From: Paenibacillus sp. oral taxon 786 str. D14
Lineage (GTDB): Bacteria; Bacillota; Bacilli; Paenibacillales; Paenibacillaceae
Assembly (NCBI RefSeq): GCF_000159955.1
Contig: NZ_GG695988.1
Coordinates: 1 to 51,508, forward strand
Reading direction: 5' to 3'
Length of the DNA stretch: 51,508 nt
Shown: one piece after another, positions 1 through 11,007 of the stretch
How the letters are laid out: each line of letters begins with the position of its first letter
Numbering within the stretch: the stretch's first letter is position 1
Position numbers and translations under genes: made by a program
The notes under the pieces: generated by a model
The model's database searches: none
Told to the model about the DNA's origin: nothing
What the model saw: only the letters and a program-made list of their open reading frames with translations

Positions 1-1
1 T

Positions 2-59
2 GGAAGTTTTTCTTGCGATATCAGGATGCCAATGCCCCGAAGTTTATACTTTCTGATAT
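2..59. repeat. 58-bp dispersed repeat, copy A
   Basis: This stretch matches 15784-15841 at 56 of 58 positions, in the same orientation. It has arms GATATCAG and CTGATAT that can pair around a loop. It lies a few bases beyond the lysS terminator. The left flank is cut by the window edge, so the full unit may be longer. There is no coding potential. It looks like a dispersed intergenic repeat, and its function is unknown. Confidence 0.8.
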
Positions 60-62
60 TAT

Positions 63-95
63 AAAAAACAAGCCCAGCCTATAGCCGGGCTTGTT
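63..95 (-). terminator. Rho-independent terminator of lysS
   Basis: Read on the minus strand, the stem AACAAGCCC/GGGCTTGTT is extended inward by a further GC pair past one mismatch. The loop is short and is followed by a run of six T. It lies 13 bases after the lysS stop and so closes the dusB-greA-lysS block. Confidence 0.9.
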
Positions 96-108
96 CTATT
101 CCAAACTC

Positions 109-2195
<2,087 letters not shown>

Positions 2196-2216
2196 CTCAA
2201 CCGATTCTCCTGTCAT

Positions 2217-2243
2217 GGAAAAAATTTTCGCACGGTACGTGCG
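2217..2243 (-). terminator. Terminator-like hairpin before the greA RBS
   Basis: On the minus strand, CGCACG-TAC-CGTGCG is followed by AAAATTTTTT. It ends 22 bases upstream of the greA ATG and just before its AGGAG. A terminator in this place can only affect greA (attenuation) or end read-through from dusB. Confidence 0.65.
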
Positions 2244-2447
2244 GCACCTGAAAACTCCCCTGGAAAACGAACGATTCCCAAAAGGAATGGTTCCTTTGCC
2301 GTACCACTGCCGCCCAGGTGCATGGAAGCGCTCGCTTCCGGCCACAGTGATCACTTCGATTCTTGCTTGTTGTGTTAATTATATGCAATATGTGATAAGG
2401 GTCAGACCCTCATATGGGAGAGACTGGCACTTGAGGCGAATTTATAT
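2217..2447 (-). promoter_or_regulatory. Structured greA leader, candidate attenuator
   Basis: About 230 bases separate the predicted greA transcription start from the ribosome binding site. On the minus strand several perfect helices can form: GGAAGC/GCTTCC, a long-range GCACCTG/CAGGTGC pair, AAAGGAA/TTCCTTT with a 3-base loop, and a final CGCACG/CGTGCG hairpin followed by T-rich DNA. GGTACGGCA in the leader could compete with the last hairpin by pairing with TGCCG and TACC. No known riboswitch class or T-box was recognised. That it is regulatory is inference; it could also be the 3' end of dusB transcripts. Confidence 0.5.
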
Positions 2448-2453
2448 TGTGAA

Positions 2454-2482
2454 ATTATAGGTGAACGATTCCGAAATGTCAA
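2454..2482 (-). promoter_or_regulatory. Sigma-A promoter of greA
   Basis: TTGACA (2477-2482) and TATAAT (2454-2459) are perfect consensus hexamers with the ideal 17-base spacer, reading toward greA. The start of transcription would be near 2447. Confidence 0.85.
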
Positions 2483-2562
2483 TGACGCCCGATTTTACAA
2501 ATGTAAACGTTTCATGTATAAGAGGTCCCCCCATGAGAGGACACCCCTCTCCACTTCAAACC

Positions 2563-3564
2563 TTAGGCGGACACCTCATCGCGCACCGTTCCCGCCGCCA
2601 AGTCGGCGACAAAATTCTCAAGAATCCGCACCATCTCATCCCGGTGGTTTTCTTCCATTATGAGGTCTTTGATGCGCGCCGCACCTTTCAACCCTTTCAA
2701 ATACCAAGCCAAATGCTTGCGCATCTCGCGAACAGCAACAAGCTCGCCTTTCAGCGCCGCTAAACGGTCCATGTGCAGGATGGCAATGCGAATCTTCTCC
2801 TCCGCATCCGGCTCAGGAAGCAATACGCCTGTTTTCAAGTACTCGACGGTCCGGTACAGCATCCAAGGGTTGCCAAGCGCCCCGCGACCGATCATCACAC
2901 CGTCGCAGCCGGTCTCATCCAACATCCGTTTCGCATCCTCGGGTGTCGCCACATCGCCGTTACCGATGACGGGAATCGACACCGCTTCCTTCACCTGGCG
3001 GATGTAACTCCAGTCCGCTTTACCGGTGTACAATTGCTCCCGAGTCCGGCCGTGAACGCTCACGGCTTTGCCGCCGGCTCGCTCAACCGCTTTGGCGTTG
3101 TCCACGACGTAGATGTGCTCCGCATCCCAACCAATGCGCATTTTCACCGTGACTGGCTTGCTTACCGCATCCACAACCGCCGCAACCATTTCGTATATTT
3201 TATTCGGGTCAAGCAGCCAGCGTGCGCCAGCGTCGCATTTCGTCACCTTCGGTACGGGGCAGCCCATATTAATATCGATGATATCGGCATTGGTTTCCTG
3301 ATCGACGACTTTCGCCGCTTCTACGAGCGACGCGCGATCCCCGCCGAAAATTTGCAGGCTAAGCGGCTTTTCCCGCTCGTCCACAAAGAGCATTTCTCGA
3401 GTCCGCTTATTGCCGTGAAGGATTGCTTTATCGCTAACCATCTCAGCGCAGACAAGCCCTGTCCCAAATTCCTTGGCAATCAGACGGAAGGCCGGATTAC
3501 ATACGCCTGCCATCGGGGCAAGTACGACTTGGTTCTTCAATTCCACATCGCCAATCTTCAGCAA
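2563..3564 (-). CDS. dusB: tRNA-dihydrouridine synthase
   Basis: This FMN enzyme reduces uridine to dihydrouridine in the D-loop of tRNA. The TIM-barrel start ([20 protein letters not shown]) and the catalytic region [16 protein letters not shown] with the active-site Cys near residue 102 are present. [11 protein letters not shown], typical of the FMN phosphate loop, lies near residue 225. The start is a TTG at 3564, with GGGAGGG eight bases upstream and no better ATG. The gene follows the yazB-like regulator by 41 bases and probably ends the folate operon, because greA downstream has its own promoter. Confidence 0.95.
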   Translation of the reverse strand: MLKIGDVELKNQVVLAPMAGVCNPAFRLIAKEFGTGLVCAEMVSDKAILHGNKRTREMLFVDEREKPLSLQIFGGDRASLVEAAKVVDQETNADIIDINMGCPVPKVTKCDAGARWLLDPNKIYEMVAAVVDAVSKPVTVKMRIGWDAEHIYVVDNAKAVERAGGKAVSVHGRTREQLYTGKADWSYIRQVKEAVSIPVIGNGDVATPEDAKRMLDETGCDGVMIGRGALGNPWMLYRTVEYLKTGVLLPEPDAEEKIRIAILHMDRLAALKGELVAVREMRKHLAWYLKGLKGAARIKDLIMEENHRDEMVRILENFVADLAAGTVRDEVSA

Positions 3565-3605
3565 GATGGTTCCCTCCCATGCAATAAAATAGTTAAATCA
3601 GCGGT

Positions 3606-3815
3606 TCACTTCAGATCAGACTTTAGCTCCGCTAAGGATATTCCTAAACATTGTGCAATTTTAGTTAACATTTGATCATCTGCCCGGCGGTTCCCCCGTT
3701 CTACCGCGCCCAATAAGGCCAGGGATACGCCGGACTTCTCAGCCAGCTCTTGCTGGGTGAAGCCTTTTAGCTTTCGGAAAGCGCGGATGCGCTGTGCCAG
3801 TTGCATGTTTTCCAA
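3606..3815 (-). CDS. Small XRE-type helix-turn-helix protein (YazB-like)
   Basis: This 69-residue protein is almost entirely one Cro/C1-type helix-turn-helix (LAQRIRAFRKLKGFTQQELA, then GVSLALLGAVERG). B. subtilis has yazB at the same place between folK and dusB, which supports the call. Its target is unknown. The start is probably the TTG at 3815, with GGAAGG nine bases upstream; an ATG at 3806 is possible. The gene begins inside folK, overlapping it by 49 bases, so it is translationally tied to the folate operon. Confidence 0.85.
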   Translation of the reverse strand: MENMQLAQRIRAFRKLKGFTQQELAEKSGVSLALLGAVERGNRRADDQMLTKIAQCLGISLAELKSDLK

Positions 3816-4315
3816 AACCGGACGCCTTCCTTTCCATCTAAGTTGTCTAGGGCATTGTGAATCCGTTCAAACAGCCCGGAAGGCTCTCCTTCCGGCACGA
3901 TGTCGGCCAAGGGAATGAGCACAAAAGCTCGCTCCATCATCCGCGGGTGCGGTAAGGTCAGAAGCGGTGTGTCCAACACCCTGCCGCCGGCCCATAACAA
4001 ATCCAGGTCCACCGTCCGCGGCCCGAAGCGGATCGTACGCTCCCGTCCCAGCCGCAGTTCGATATCCAGCATGAAGGTCAGCAGCGCCTCAGGATCCAGC
4101 GACGTCCGGACAGCAACGGCCATATTCACAAAACAAGGCTGATCCAAATAACCTACCGGATCCGTCTCATATAGATTGGAGCAGCGCAATACCTCGATCT
4201 CAGGATGCTTCTGCAATTCCGAGATCGCCTGCATCAGGGTGGCCTCGCGGTCGCCCAGATTAGCCCCTAAAGCAATATAAGCCTCTGAAAGCTCAGAGGG
4301 AGATGTCGTAGTCAT
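3767..4315 (-). CDS. folK: 6-hydroxymethyl-7,8-dihydropterin pyrophosphokinase
   Basis: FolK transfers pyrophosphate from ATP to hydroxymethyl-dihydropterin, one step before dihydropteroate synthase. The family start AYIALGANLGDRE is at residues 12-24 and the signature RFGPRTVDLDLLWAGG near residue 97 carries the metal-binding aspartates. PHPRMMERAFVLIPLAD is also typical. At 182 residues it is slightly longer than many homologues because of its C-terminal tail, and that tail overlaps the next gene. The ATG at 4315 has only a weak ribosome site, but folB stops 10 bases upstream, so coupling is likely. Confidence 0.96.
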   Translation of the reverse strand: MTTTSPSELSEAYIALGANLGDREATLMQAISELQKHPEIEVLRCSNLYETDPVGYLDQPCFVNMAVAVRTSLDPEALLTFMLDIELRLGRERTIRFGPRTVDLDLLWAGGRVLDTPLLTLPHPRMMERAFVLIPLADIVPEGEPSGLFERIHNALDNLDGKEGVRFWKTCNWHSASALSES

Positions 4316-4325
4316 AAATATTAGC

Positions 4326-4688
4326 TCACTTTCTGGAACGATACAACTCGACCGTCACACCGTCAAAATGCACATCAAACGGCGGATGCGGCTTCGTAAC
4401 TCGAACCGTTAACGCATCTACCCTAGTATAAGTGTCCAATACCGCAGATGCAATATGCTCCGCCAGGGCTTCGATGAGTTTGAAGCTTTTCTTCTCAACG
4501 ATACCCTTGACCAGTTCATGCACTTCGGCATAATTTACCGTTTGAGTTAAGTCGTCGTTAACCCCGGCCTGCTGCAGATCCAGCGCGAGCTCCAAATCCA
4601 CGTAAAAGCGCTGGCCGAGCTTACGCTCTTCCTCAAAAACACCATGGTACCCGTAATATTCCATGCGCCGCAGCACCATTTTATCCAT
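4326..4688 (-). CDS. folB: Dihydroneopterin aldolase
   Basis: FolB cleaves dihydroneopterin to hydroxymethyl-dihydropterin and glycolaldehyde, feeding FolK. The 120-residue product is the normal length. It has YYGYHGVFEEERKLGQRFYVD at the start, with the catalytic Glu in that segment, TVNYAEV for the pterin pocket, and KPHPPFDVHFDGVTVE near the end. The ATG at 4688 has GGGAG nine bases upstream. It sits between folP and folK in one operon. Confidence 0.96.
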   Translation of the reverse strand: MDKMVLRRMEYYGYHGVFEEERKLGQRFYVDLELALDLQQAGVNDDLTQTVNYAEVHELVKGIVEKKSFKLIEALAEHIASAVLDTYTRVDALTVRVTKPHPPFDVHFDGVTVELYRSRK

Positions 4689-4718
4689 TCATTTCAGCTC
4701 CCTTTACCGGCAAATGGG

Positions 4719-5555
4719 TCAAGCGTACACGATCGCATCACACATCTGCACGGTTTGCTTGATCTCCTTCACGTCATGAACGCGGACAATCTGACAGCCC
4801 TGCGCAATCCCCAGCGCCACGGTGGCCGCCGTTCCGAACACCACCTCATCGACCGGAAGGTCTAAGGCGGTACGAATAAATCGTTTACGGGACGTGCCAA
4901 GTAGCAGCGGGAACCCCAATGCCGCTAATTCGTCCAGCGCCTTCATCACGCGCAGATTCTCGAGATCGTCCTTGGCAAAACCGATGCCGGGGTCCAAAAT
5001 GATATTTTCATCCTTAACGCCAGCCTTTCGAGCGATCTCCACACTCTCCCGCAAATCCGCAGCCACATCGGCAAGCAAATCGCGGTAATTGCGATCATGG
5101 CGGTTATGCATCAAAATCACCGGACAACCAAACTCCGCCGCCACTTCCGCCATCCGTGCCTCCGCCTTAAAGCCCCAGATATCATTAATGATATGCGCCC
5201 CGGCCTTCAACGCTTCGTACGCCACCTGCGCCTTGTACGTATCCACCGACAACGGAACGTGAGGAAGCTCGCGATGGAGTGCCTCGACGACAGGGATGAC
5301 CCGTTCCAGCTCTTCCTGTTCACTTACGGGCACATGGCCCGGCCGCGTCGACTCCCCGCCGATATCAATGATATCCGCGCCCTCCGCAACCATCTCACGG
5401 GCATGCTGAACGGCAAGCTCCACATTATTGTAACGACCCCCATCGGAAAAAGAGTCCGGCGTCACATTCAAAATCCCCATCACCAGCGTGCGATCCCCTA
5501 ATGTCAAAGAGGCCTCGCCCAGTTGGTAGCTTCGCTTATAAATGATCGGCTGCAT
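4719..5555 (-). CDS. folP: Dihydropteroate synthase
   Basis: FolP condenses the pterin pyrophosphate with p-aminobenzoate to dihydropteroate and is the sulfonamide target. The family blocks are clear: VMGILNVTPDSFSDGG, ADIIDIGGESTRPG, the sugar-phosphate-like barrel strands, DPGIGFAKDD, and the C-terminal VRVHDVKE. The ATG at 5555 was chosen because GAGGAG lies five bases upstream; a GTG at 5561 is too close to that site. The start overlaps the end of pabC by 20 bases, which implies translational coupling. Confidence 0.97.
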   Translation of the reverse strand: MQPIIYKRSYQLGEASLTLGDRTLVMGILNVTPDSFSDGGRYNNVELAVQHAREMVAEGADIIDIGGESTRPGHVPVSEQEELERVIPVVEALHRELPHVPLSVDTYKAQVAYEALKAGAHIINDIWGFKAEARMAEVAAEFGCPVILMHNRHDRNYRDLLADVAADLRESVEIARKAGVKDENIILDPGIGFAKDDLENLRVMKALDELAALGFPLLLGTSRKRFIRTALDLPVDEVVFGTAATVALGIAQGCQIVRVHDVKEIKQTVQMCDAIVYA

Positions 5556-6507
5556 CGCCACTCCTCGCTTTCTCCCTATATTTCCCCAACAACAGGCGCG
5601 TCATTGGTCCGATTTGCCCAGTCCCCACCGTGCGCCGCAACGTCCCTTGGCCGCCGGGCTGGCCGGGCTCTACCAGTTTCGTCACCGGCACGAGCTCCTG
5701 AATCGAATTCGTCAGGAAGACCTCGTCGGCCGCCAGCAGCTCGTCCCAAGTGTAGCGGCCTTCCTCCGCCGCAATCCCCTGCTCGGCCGCCAGCTCCAGC
5801 ACCCTAGCGCGAGTAACGCCGGGGAGAATGCCGGTTTTCACATCCGGCGTATATAATCTACCATTTCGCACAAAAAATACATTGCTGACGATTCCCTCCG
5901 CCAGCCAGCCATCCGCCGTCAGCAACAGTCCCTCAGCGGGTGCAGCGGCAGGTCTACTCCCATGCGCATGCGCCGCAGGAGCATCCGCCGTGTGCTGTGC
6001 CTCGCGTTCCAACCGGGCGAGTTCGCGCTTCGCCAGCACGTTGTTCATATAATGCAGCGACTTGAAACGAACCTCGCCCTCCGGCGTATTCCGAGGCGTT
6101 GCCAGCCGCCACAACGGCTTCCCGTCCGTGTACAACGCCGCACTCGGCTCCGGCAGCGGCTTCACGTAGATCACGACCCTCGGCTTCTCGTAGTCGCCGG
6201 CAGGCAAGCCCAACGGCCCCTCGCCAGCCGTTACCGTATACCGAATGTAGCCTTCTTCCAATCCGTTCCGCTCGAGCAGCTCGGCAATTTCCGCTTCAAC
6301 CCGGCCAAGATCAGCCTGGTACGCCATCCCGAGCGCCCTGCAGCCCGCCTCCAGCCGCTGTAGATGCCGATCCAGCAGGAACGGCCGCCCTCCGTACGTG
6401 CGGAATGTCTCGAATAACCCGATCCCGTACATAAAGCCGTGATCCATCACGGAGATCACGGCTTGATCGACCGGGGTCGGAACGCCATCCACCCCGATGT
6501 AATTCAT
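5536..6507 (-). CDS. pabC: 4-amino-4-deoxychorismate lyase (PLP)
   Basis: PabC releases pyruvate from aminodeoxychorismate to give p-aminobenzoate. It is a fold-type IV PLP enzyme. [20 protein letters not shown] is near the start, the expected PLP lysine is in [10 protein letters not shown], and the cofactor region is [11 protein letters not shown] stretch rich in Ala, His and Pro (about 20 residues, near residues 170-190) interrupts the usual link between the two halves and may be a surface loop. At 323 residues the protein is longer than typical homologues (about 270-290) for this reason. Its ATG overlaps the pabA stop as ATGA. Confidence 0.93.
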   Translation of the reverse strand: MNYIGVDGVPTPVDQAVISVMDHGFMYGIGLFETFRTYGGRPFLLDRHLQRLEAGCRALGMAYQADLGRVEAEIAELLERNGLEEGYIRYTVTAGEGPLGLPAGDYEKPRVVIYVKPLPEPSAALYTDGKPLWRLATPRNTPEGEVRFKSLHYMNNVLAKRELARLEREAQHTADAPAAHAHGSRPAAAPAEGLLLTADGWLAEGIVSNVFFVRNGRLYTPDVKTGILPGVTRARVLELAAEQGIAAEEGRYTWDELLAADEVFLTNSIQELVPVTKLVEPGQPGGQGTLRRTVGTGQIGPMTRLLLGKYREKARSGDAADHL

Positions 6508-7085
6508 GCTTTGGCTTCCGCCTTTCGGTTCAGGAAGTTACGGAGAATTTGGTGCCCATGCTGGGTAATGATCGATTCCGGGTGGAACTGCACGCCCTCG
6601 ACGGCATACTCTTTGTGGCGCAGCCCCATGATCTCCCCTTCCGCCGTCTCTGCGGTAATCTCCAGGCAATCCGGCAGACTCTCGCGCTCCACAATCAGTG
6701 AATGGTACCGCGTAGCCGTGAAGGGCGACGGCAGGCCGGCAAACACCGATTCTCCCTGATGGTAAATGGGCGACGTCTTCCCATGCATCAGCCGCTCGGC
6801 ACGGATCACCTTGCCGCCAAAGACTTGACCGATCGCCTGATGCCCCAGACAAACGCCAAAGATCGGGATAACCCCTTTAAAATGCTCAATCAAATCCAGC
6901 GTAATCCCGGCCTCATTGGGCGTACACGGGCCGGGGGATATTAAAATATGATCCGGCTGCAAAGCCTCAATACCCGCAAGATCGATCTCATCGTTGCGGC
7001 GGACAGTTACTTCCTCGCCTAACTCACCTAAATACTGCACCAGATTGTACGTGAAAGAATCATAGTTGTCGATCACTAAAATCAT
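6504..7085 (-). CDS. pabA: Aminodeoxychorismate/anthranilate synthase glutamine amidotransferase
   Basis: This class I glutaminase supplies ammonia to PabB. It has the oxyanion strand region [14 protein letters not shown], the nucleophile elbow [11 protein letters not shown] with the catalytic Cys, and the His-Glu pair in VQFHPESI. The 193-residue length is usual. In Bacillus the same protein serves both folate and tryptophan synthesis, and no trp genes are nearby here. It follows pabB by 51 bases and overlaps pabC by four. Confidence 0.94.
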   Translation of the reverse strand: MILVIDNYDSFTYNLVQYLGELGEEVTVRRNDEIDLAGIEALQPDHILISPGPCTPNEAGITLDLIEHFKGVIPIFGVCLGHQAIGQVFGGKVIRAERLMHGKTSPIYHQGESVFAGLPSPFTATRYHSLIVERESLPDCLEITAETAEGEIMGLRHKEYAVEGVQFHPESIITQHGHQILRNFLNRKAEAKA

Positions 7086-7136
7086 CTCATCTCATCTCCT
7101 GTCCTAGACTTTGTCCAGCTGGCTCTTCTTAAGTTC

Positions 7137-8654
7137 TTAAGTCTGTTGAACGGCCAGAGCAACGGCTCTGGCTTTGTTGAAGCATTCCCTGTACTCACGG
7201 TACGGGTCCGAATCGATGACGATGCCGGCACCCGTCTGCAAGTAGCCGACGCCGTCCTTCGCGACCAGCGTACGTATAATAATATTTAATTCGATATTCC
7301 CGGCATAGTCAATCCATCCCATCGCGCCGGTGTAGGGGCCTCTCGTAACAGGCTCCAGCTCCTCGATGATTTCCATCGTCCGCACTTTAGGCGCTCCGGT
7401 GATCGTTCCTCCGGGAAAAACAGCCGCAATCGCATCATAAACTGAATGATCCGAACTCAGCACCCCTTCAACCTCGGAGACCAAATGCATGACATGCGAG
7501 TACCGCTCCACGGCAAACAGCTCGCTGACCCGTACCGTCCCGTACTCCGCTACCCGGCCGATATCGTTGCGCAGGAGGTCGACCAGCATAATGTGCTCGG
7601 CCTGCTCTTTCTCGCTGGCAAGCAGCTCCGCCTCCATCTGCTGATCCTCCTCCGGCGTATGCCCCCGCCGTCTCGTCCCCGCAATCGGTCGGGTGCTGAT
7701 CCGTCCTTGCTCCACCTTCACCAGCAGCTCCGGCGAAGCGGACACGAGCTGGAAGTCAGGGAACCGGAGCAGGCCCATATACGGCGAAGGATTCAACCTG
7801 CGCAGCTGCTCGTACACCCGCTCCGGCGAAGCGGCCAACGGAAAAGCCTGGCGCAGCGAAAGATTCACCTGGAATACGTCGCCGGCCGCGATATATTCCT
7901 GCACCCGAAGCACCGCCGCTTCAAACGCCTCCCGCGTCATTGAGACGGACATGCGGCGGCGTTCCATCTCCTCGTCGGTAAGCGAAGAAGGCTCTGCCGA
8001 ACCTGCTGCGTCTACCGGGCCTGTCGCCGACGCATAAAAGCTCTTCCAACGGTCAGCCATTCGCATAGCCCGCGCTTCAGCGAGGTGATAGCTGTCACGC
8101 AGCTGATCCGGTGACGCCGACGCGATCGGGACATGGACGATGCAATACACGTCGCCTTCCGCTTGATCGATCACCCACAGCTCCTCCAACCGCATCCAGA
8201 CGTAATCATCCAGGCCAAGATCGTCCTGCGCCAGGTTCGGCAGCCGCTCCAGCGATCGCGCTACGTCATAGGCGAGATAACCGACGGCCCCGCCGCTGAA
8301 CTTGGGCAAACCCGGCCAACCTGGAGAACGGAACGGTTCCATCCAGTCCCGCAACAGGTCGAGCGGCTTGCCCGACACCACCGAAACTTCTCCTGAAGCG
8401 AGATCCTCCACCACGGCCTGATCGCCCTTGCCGCGAAGGACGGAGACCGGATTTAACCCCAAGAAGGTATAGCGTCCAACCTTGCCGCTTTCCAATACAA
8501 AGGCATACGGCCCGGCTTCCTCCCAAGCCCTGGACCAGTCCTCAGGCAAGCCGGCAGCCGCCAGCGGAATTTTGACCGCGAAGGGCAGCATCGTCCAGTT
8601 ACCCGTGTCTGCCCATTCTTTCCATTGCTCCCAAGTCATTATCTTTTTCATCAA
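7137..8654 (-). CDS. pabB: Aminodeoxychorismate synthase component I
   Basis: PabB aminates chorismate to aminodeoxychorismate using ammonia from PabA. The chorismate-binding domain carries FQVNLSLRQ, RPIAGTRRRGHTPEED, LLASEKEQAEHIMLVDLLRND, and GGTITGAPKVRTMEIIEELE. These motifs are shared with TrpE; the neighbours pabA, pabC and folP favour the folate role. The start is uncertain: TTG at 8654 has GGGGG ten bases upstream, and ATG at 8651 follows directly. It is the first gene of the folate operon. Upstream at 8708-8719 lies a perfect CTAGTATACTAG palindrome that includes a possible TATACT -10. Confidence 0.93.
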   Translation of the reverse strand: MMKKIMTWEQWKEWADTGNWTMLPFAVKIPLAAAGLPEDWSRAWEEAGPYAFVLESGKVGRYTFLGLNPVSVLRGKGDQAVVEDLASGEVSVVSGKPLDLLRDWMEPFRSPGWPGLPKFSGGAVGYLAYDVARSLERLPNLAQDDLGLDDYVWMRLEELWVIDQAEGDVYCIVHVPIASASPDQLRDSYHLAEARAMRMADRWKSFYASATGPVDAAGSAEPSSLTDEEMERRRMSVSMTREAFEAAVLRVQEYIAAGDVFQVNLSLRQAFPLAASPERVYEQLRRLNPSPYMGLLRFPDFQLVSASPELLVKVEQGRISTRPIAGTRRRGHTPEEDQQMEAELLASEKEQAEHIMLVDLLRNDIGRVAEYGTVRVSELFAVERYSHVMHLVSEVEGVLSSDHSVYDAIAAVFPGGTITGAPKVRTMEIIEELEPVTRGPYTGAMGWIDYAGNIELNIIIRTLVAKDGVGYLQTGAGIVIDSDPYREYRECFNKARAVALAVQQT

Positions 8655-8754
8655 GCGCGCTGATCCCCCACATTTTCAGCCTGAAGAAGCTCTAGTCTTA
8701 TTGGAAGCTAGTATACTAGAAGACGCCCTATAAGGAAAACACCTATCGCGAAAA

Positions 8755-8794
8755 ATAAAAGACCCCAGACCGTTCGGTTGGAACGGCCGGGGGT
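8755..8794 (-). terminator. Rho-independent terminator of cysK
   Basis: On the minus strand, ACCCCCGGCCGTTC pairs with GAACGGTCTGGGGT, with one or two mismatches and a 5-base loop, then CTTTTATTTTT. It lies 25 bases after the cysK stop. Confidence 0.9.
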
Positions 8795-8819
8795 TGTCAT
8801 CGCTCTTACCGCGAAACGA

Positions 8820-9758
8820 TTAAGCTTCGAAATTGTACAGCGGCGTGCTGAGATAGCGTTCGCCGTTACTTGGAATGACGGCAACGACACGTTTGCCTTT
8901 ACCCAGTTGCTTCGCAACTTTTAATGCAGCAAATACGGCAGCGCCGGAAGAAATTCCGGACAGAATCCCTTCTTGTCTTGCTACAATACGCGCTTGCTCA
9001 AACGCTTCTTCGTTCTCGACATGAATGATTTCATCATAAATTTCACGGTTCAAAATTTCCGGAATGAAGTTCGCGCCAAGGCCTTGGATTTTGTGAGGAC
9101 CTGGTCTACCGCCAGCCAAAATCGGCGATGCTGCCGGTTCAACTGCGTAAATTTTCAGATTCGGGAACCGTTTCTTCAATACTTCGCCTGCACCGGTAAT
9201 CGTACCGCCTGTACCGATCCCTGCAACAAATGCATCCAGGCGTCCGTCCAGCGATTCGATGGCTTCAACGATTTCCGGCCCCGTCGTCTCGCGGTGGATC
9301 TTCACGTTCGCCTGAGTTCTAAATTGGTCTGCTAGGAAGTAATCCGGATTAGCGGCCAGCAGTTCTTCTGCTTTCTTCACCGCACCGTTCATACCTTCAG
9401 CCCCCGGCGTGAGGACAAGCTCTGCCCCATAAGCGCGCAGCAAGTTGCGGCGTTCCAAGCTCATCGTTTCCGGCATGACGATTACGGCTTTATAGCCTTT
9501 GGCTGCCGCCACCATCGCGAGGCCAATCCCTGTGTTACCGCTGGTTGCTTCGATAATCGTGCCGCCTGGTTTCAGCTTGCCGGCTTTTTCTGCTTCTTCT
9601 ACAATGCTGATCGCAATCCGGTCCTTCACGCTGGAGCCTGGGTTTTGGTATTCCAGCTTCACGTAGATTTCGGCGCTGTCCTCCGGTACAACCCGGTTCA
9701 AACGGACCAGCGGCGTATCTCCGATCAATTCCGTAACATTGTTCACGACTTTTGCCAT
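8820..9758 (-). CDS. cysK: O-acetylserine sulfhydrylase (cysteine synthase A)
   Basis: CysK makes cysteine from O-acetylserine and sulfide with PLP. The PLP lysine is in [11 protein letters not shown], the substrate loop is [12 protein letters not shown], the phosphate-binding loop is [10 protein letters not shown], and [12 protein letters not shown] is near the end. The ATG at 9758 gives 312 residues and has GGGAGG nine bases upstream; the frame extends to 9857 but that part is leader. It has its own promoter (9894-9922) and terminator, so it is a single-gene unit. Confidence 0.96.
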   Translation of the reverse strand: MAKVVNNVTELIGDTPLVRLNRVVPEDSAEIYVKLEYQNPGSSVKDRIAISIVEEAEKAGKLKPGGTIIEATSGNTGIGLAMVAAAKGYKAVIVMPETMSLERRNLLRAYGAELVLTPGAEGMNGAVKKAEELLAANPDYFLADQFRTQANVKIHRETTGPEIVEAIESLDGRLDAFVAGIGTGGTITGAGEVLKKRFPNLKIYAVEPAASPILAGGRPGPHKIQGLGANFIPEILNREIYDEIIHVENEEAFEQARIVARQEGILSGISSGAAVFAALKVAKQLGKGKRVVAVIPSNGERYLSTPLYNFEA

Positions 9759-9893
9759 ATCAAATATCCTCCCTTTGGATAAAAATAACCAAGTCGATCT
9801 GGCTGCCCACAAATGAAAGCTGAGATAATTTAGGATGCACGATTCATCGACTTTCATTTATTTCCGAGTAAATAAGTTGGTTTTCTAATTATA

Positions 9894-9922
9894 ATCTTAA
9901 CAACGCCGATCGGAGTTGTCAA
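9894..9922 (-). promoter_or_regulatory. Sigma-A promoter of cysK
   Basis: TTGACA (9917-9922) and TAAGAT (9894-9899) are 17 bases apart and read toward cysK. The 5' leader is about 130 bases. It is AT-rich and could hold a sulfur-responsive repressor site, but no convincing one was seen. Confidence 0.75.
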
Positions 9923-9932
9923 GAAAAGTCAC

Positions 9933-9981
9933 AAAAAATACTTTGCTTTCAAGGGACTTTTGCCCCCCGATCGCAAAGTAT
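9933..9981 (-). terminator. Rho-independent terminator of hslO
   Basis: On the minus strand, ATACTTTGC pairs with GCAAAGTAT, followed by TTTTT. The intervening bases contain a smaller GGGG/CCCT pairing. It separates hslO from cysK. Confidence 0.8.
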
Positions 9982-10044
9982 CTTGGACCTACCCAGCGGG
10001 TTAAGGGATACAGGCTCCCAGTATATATTTTTCTCTTGGCAATC

Positions 10045-10935
10045 TTATTTCTCGGTTTTGGCGATCAACTGGTCGATTTCCTCCGGCGTAAACAAGTACG
10101 GCTCATTGCAGAAATCGCACACAACCTCCGTCTCTTTTCCTTCATCCCGCAGCTCCTCCAGCTCCTGCTTGCCCAAGCTGATCAACGTGCGTTCAACCCG
10201 TTCCCGGGAACAGTTGCAGGAGAATACGATGTCCATCTCCTCCAGAACCTGCACATCCTTCACAATCCAACGAAGCATTTCGTCCAGCTCCAGCCCTTGG
10301 TCAAGCAAAGCCGTAACCGGCGGAAGCTGTCCAATAGCCTTTTCGATCGAATCAATCTCCGAATCGCTTAAGCCTGGCAGCAGTTGAATGATAAAGCCGC
10401 CGGCCACGATCACCGAGTTATCCACGTCCACCAAGACACCGAGTCCAACAGCGGATGGAGTTTGCTCCGATACGGCAAAATAATAGGTGAAATCCTCGCC
10501 CAGTTCACCGGAAATCAGTGGTACGCTCCCGCGATAAGGCTCCTTGAGCCCCAAATCCTTCGTGATATGGATAAACCCTTCGGTGCCGACTGCCCCGCGC
10601 ACGTCCAGTTTCCCTTGGCTGTTGCTTGGCAAATGGACATGCGGGTTCTTGACGTAGCCGCGCACTTCGCCCTTGGCGTTCGCATCGGCAATGATTTGTC
10701 CGATCGGTCCGTCGCCCTTCACCTGAACGGTCAGCTTATCCTCGCCCTTGAGCATCGCACCCATCATGGCAGCAGCGGTCACCGTCCGCCCCAAAGCTGC
10801 GGTTGCCGTCGGATAGGTATCATGCCGGCGGCGCAGTTCCTCCACCAGCTGGGTCGTCCGCACCGCGAAGGCGCGCACTTTCCCGCCCATGGCGATCCCG
10901 CGGATTAACCGGTCTTGCTTATTGTTTTGGTCCAT
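10045..10935 (-). CDS. hslO: Redox-regulated chaperone Hsp33
   Basis: Hsp33 is a cytoplasmic holdase switched on by oxidation. The C-terminal zinc switch is complete: CNC near residue 240 and CDFC near residue 273. The N-terminal chaperone domain has TAALGRTVTAAAMMGAMLK and GYVKNPHVHLP. The length (296) is normal. ATG at 10935 has GGAGG upstream. It follows coaX by 72 bases in the same direction and ends in its own terminator; the nad-coaX-hslO string may be one transcript. Confidence 0.96.
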   Translation of the reverse strand: MDQNNKQDRLIRGIAMGGKVRAFAVRTTQLVEELRRRHDTYPTATAALGRTVTAAAMMGAMLKGEDKLTVQVKGDGPIGQIIADANAKGEVRGYVKNPHVHLPSNSQGKLDVRGAVGTEGFIHITKDLGLKEPYRGSVPLISGELGEDFTYYFAVSEQTPSAVGLGVLVDVDNSVIVAGGFIIQLLPGLSDSEIDSIEKAIGQLPPVTALLDQGLELDEMLRWIVKDVQVLEEMDIVFSCNCSRERVERTLISLGKQELEELRDEGKETEVVCDFCNEPYLFTPEEIDQLIAKTEK

Positions 10936-11007
10936 GTTGCGAAGGACCTCCTTTCATCCCTTAAAGGTCAATCAAACCCTTATTCTTCCCATGATCTATT
11001 ATCCGCA

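Noticed and set aside
2217..2447. T-box or known riboswitch in the greA leader
   Set aside because: GTGGTACGGC resembles part of a T-box, but the specifier stem and the proper position relative to a terminator are missing. No other class was matched.
2521..2562. Terminator directly after dusB
   Set aside because: AGAGG/CCTCT can pair, but the rest of the stem mismatches and there is no T-run.
9758..9893. CymR-type operator in the cysK leader
   Set aside because: AT-rich words resembling half sites are present, but no convincing full match was seen.
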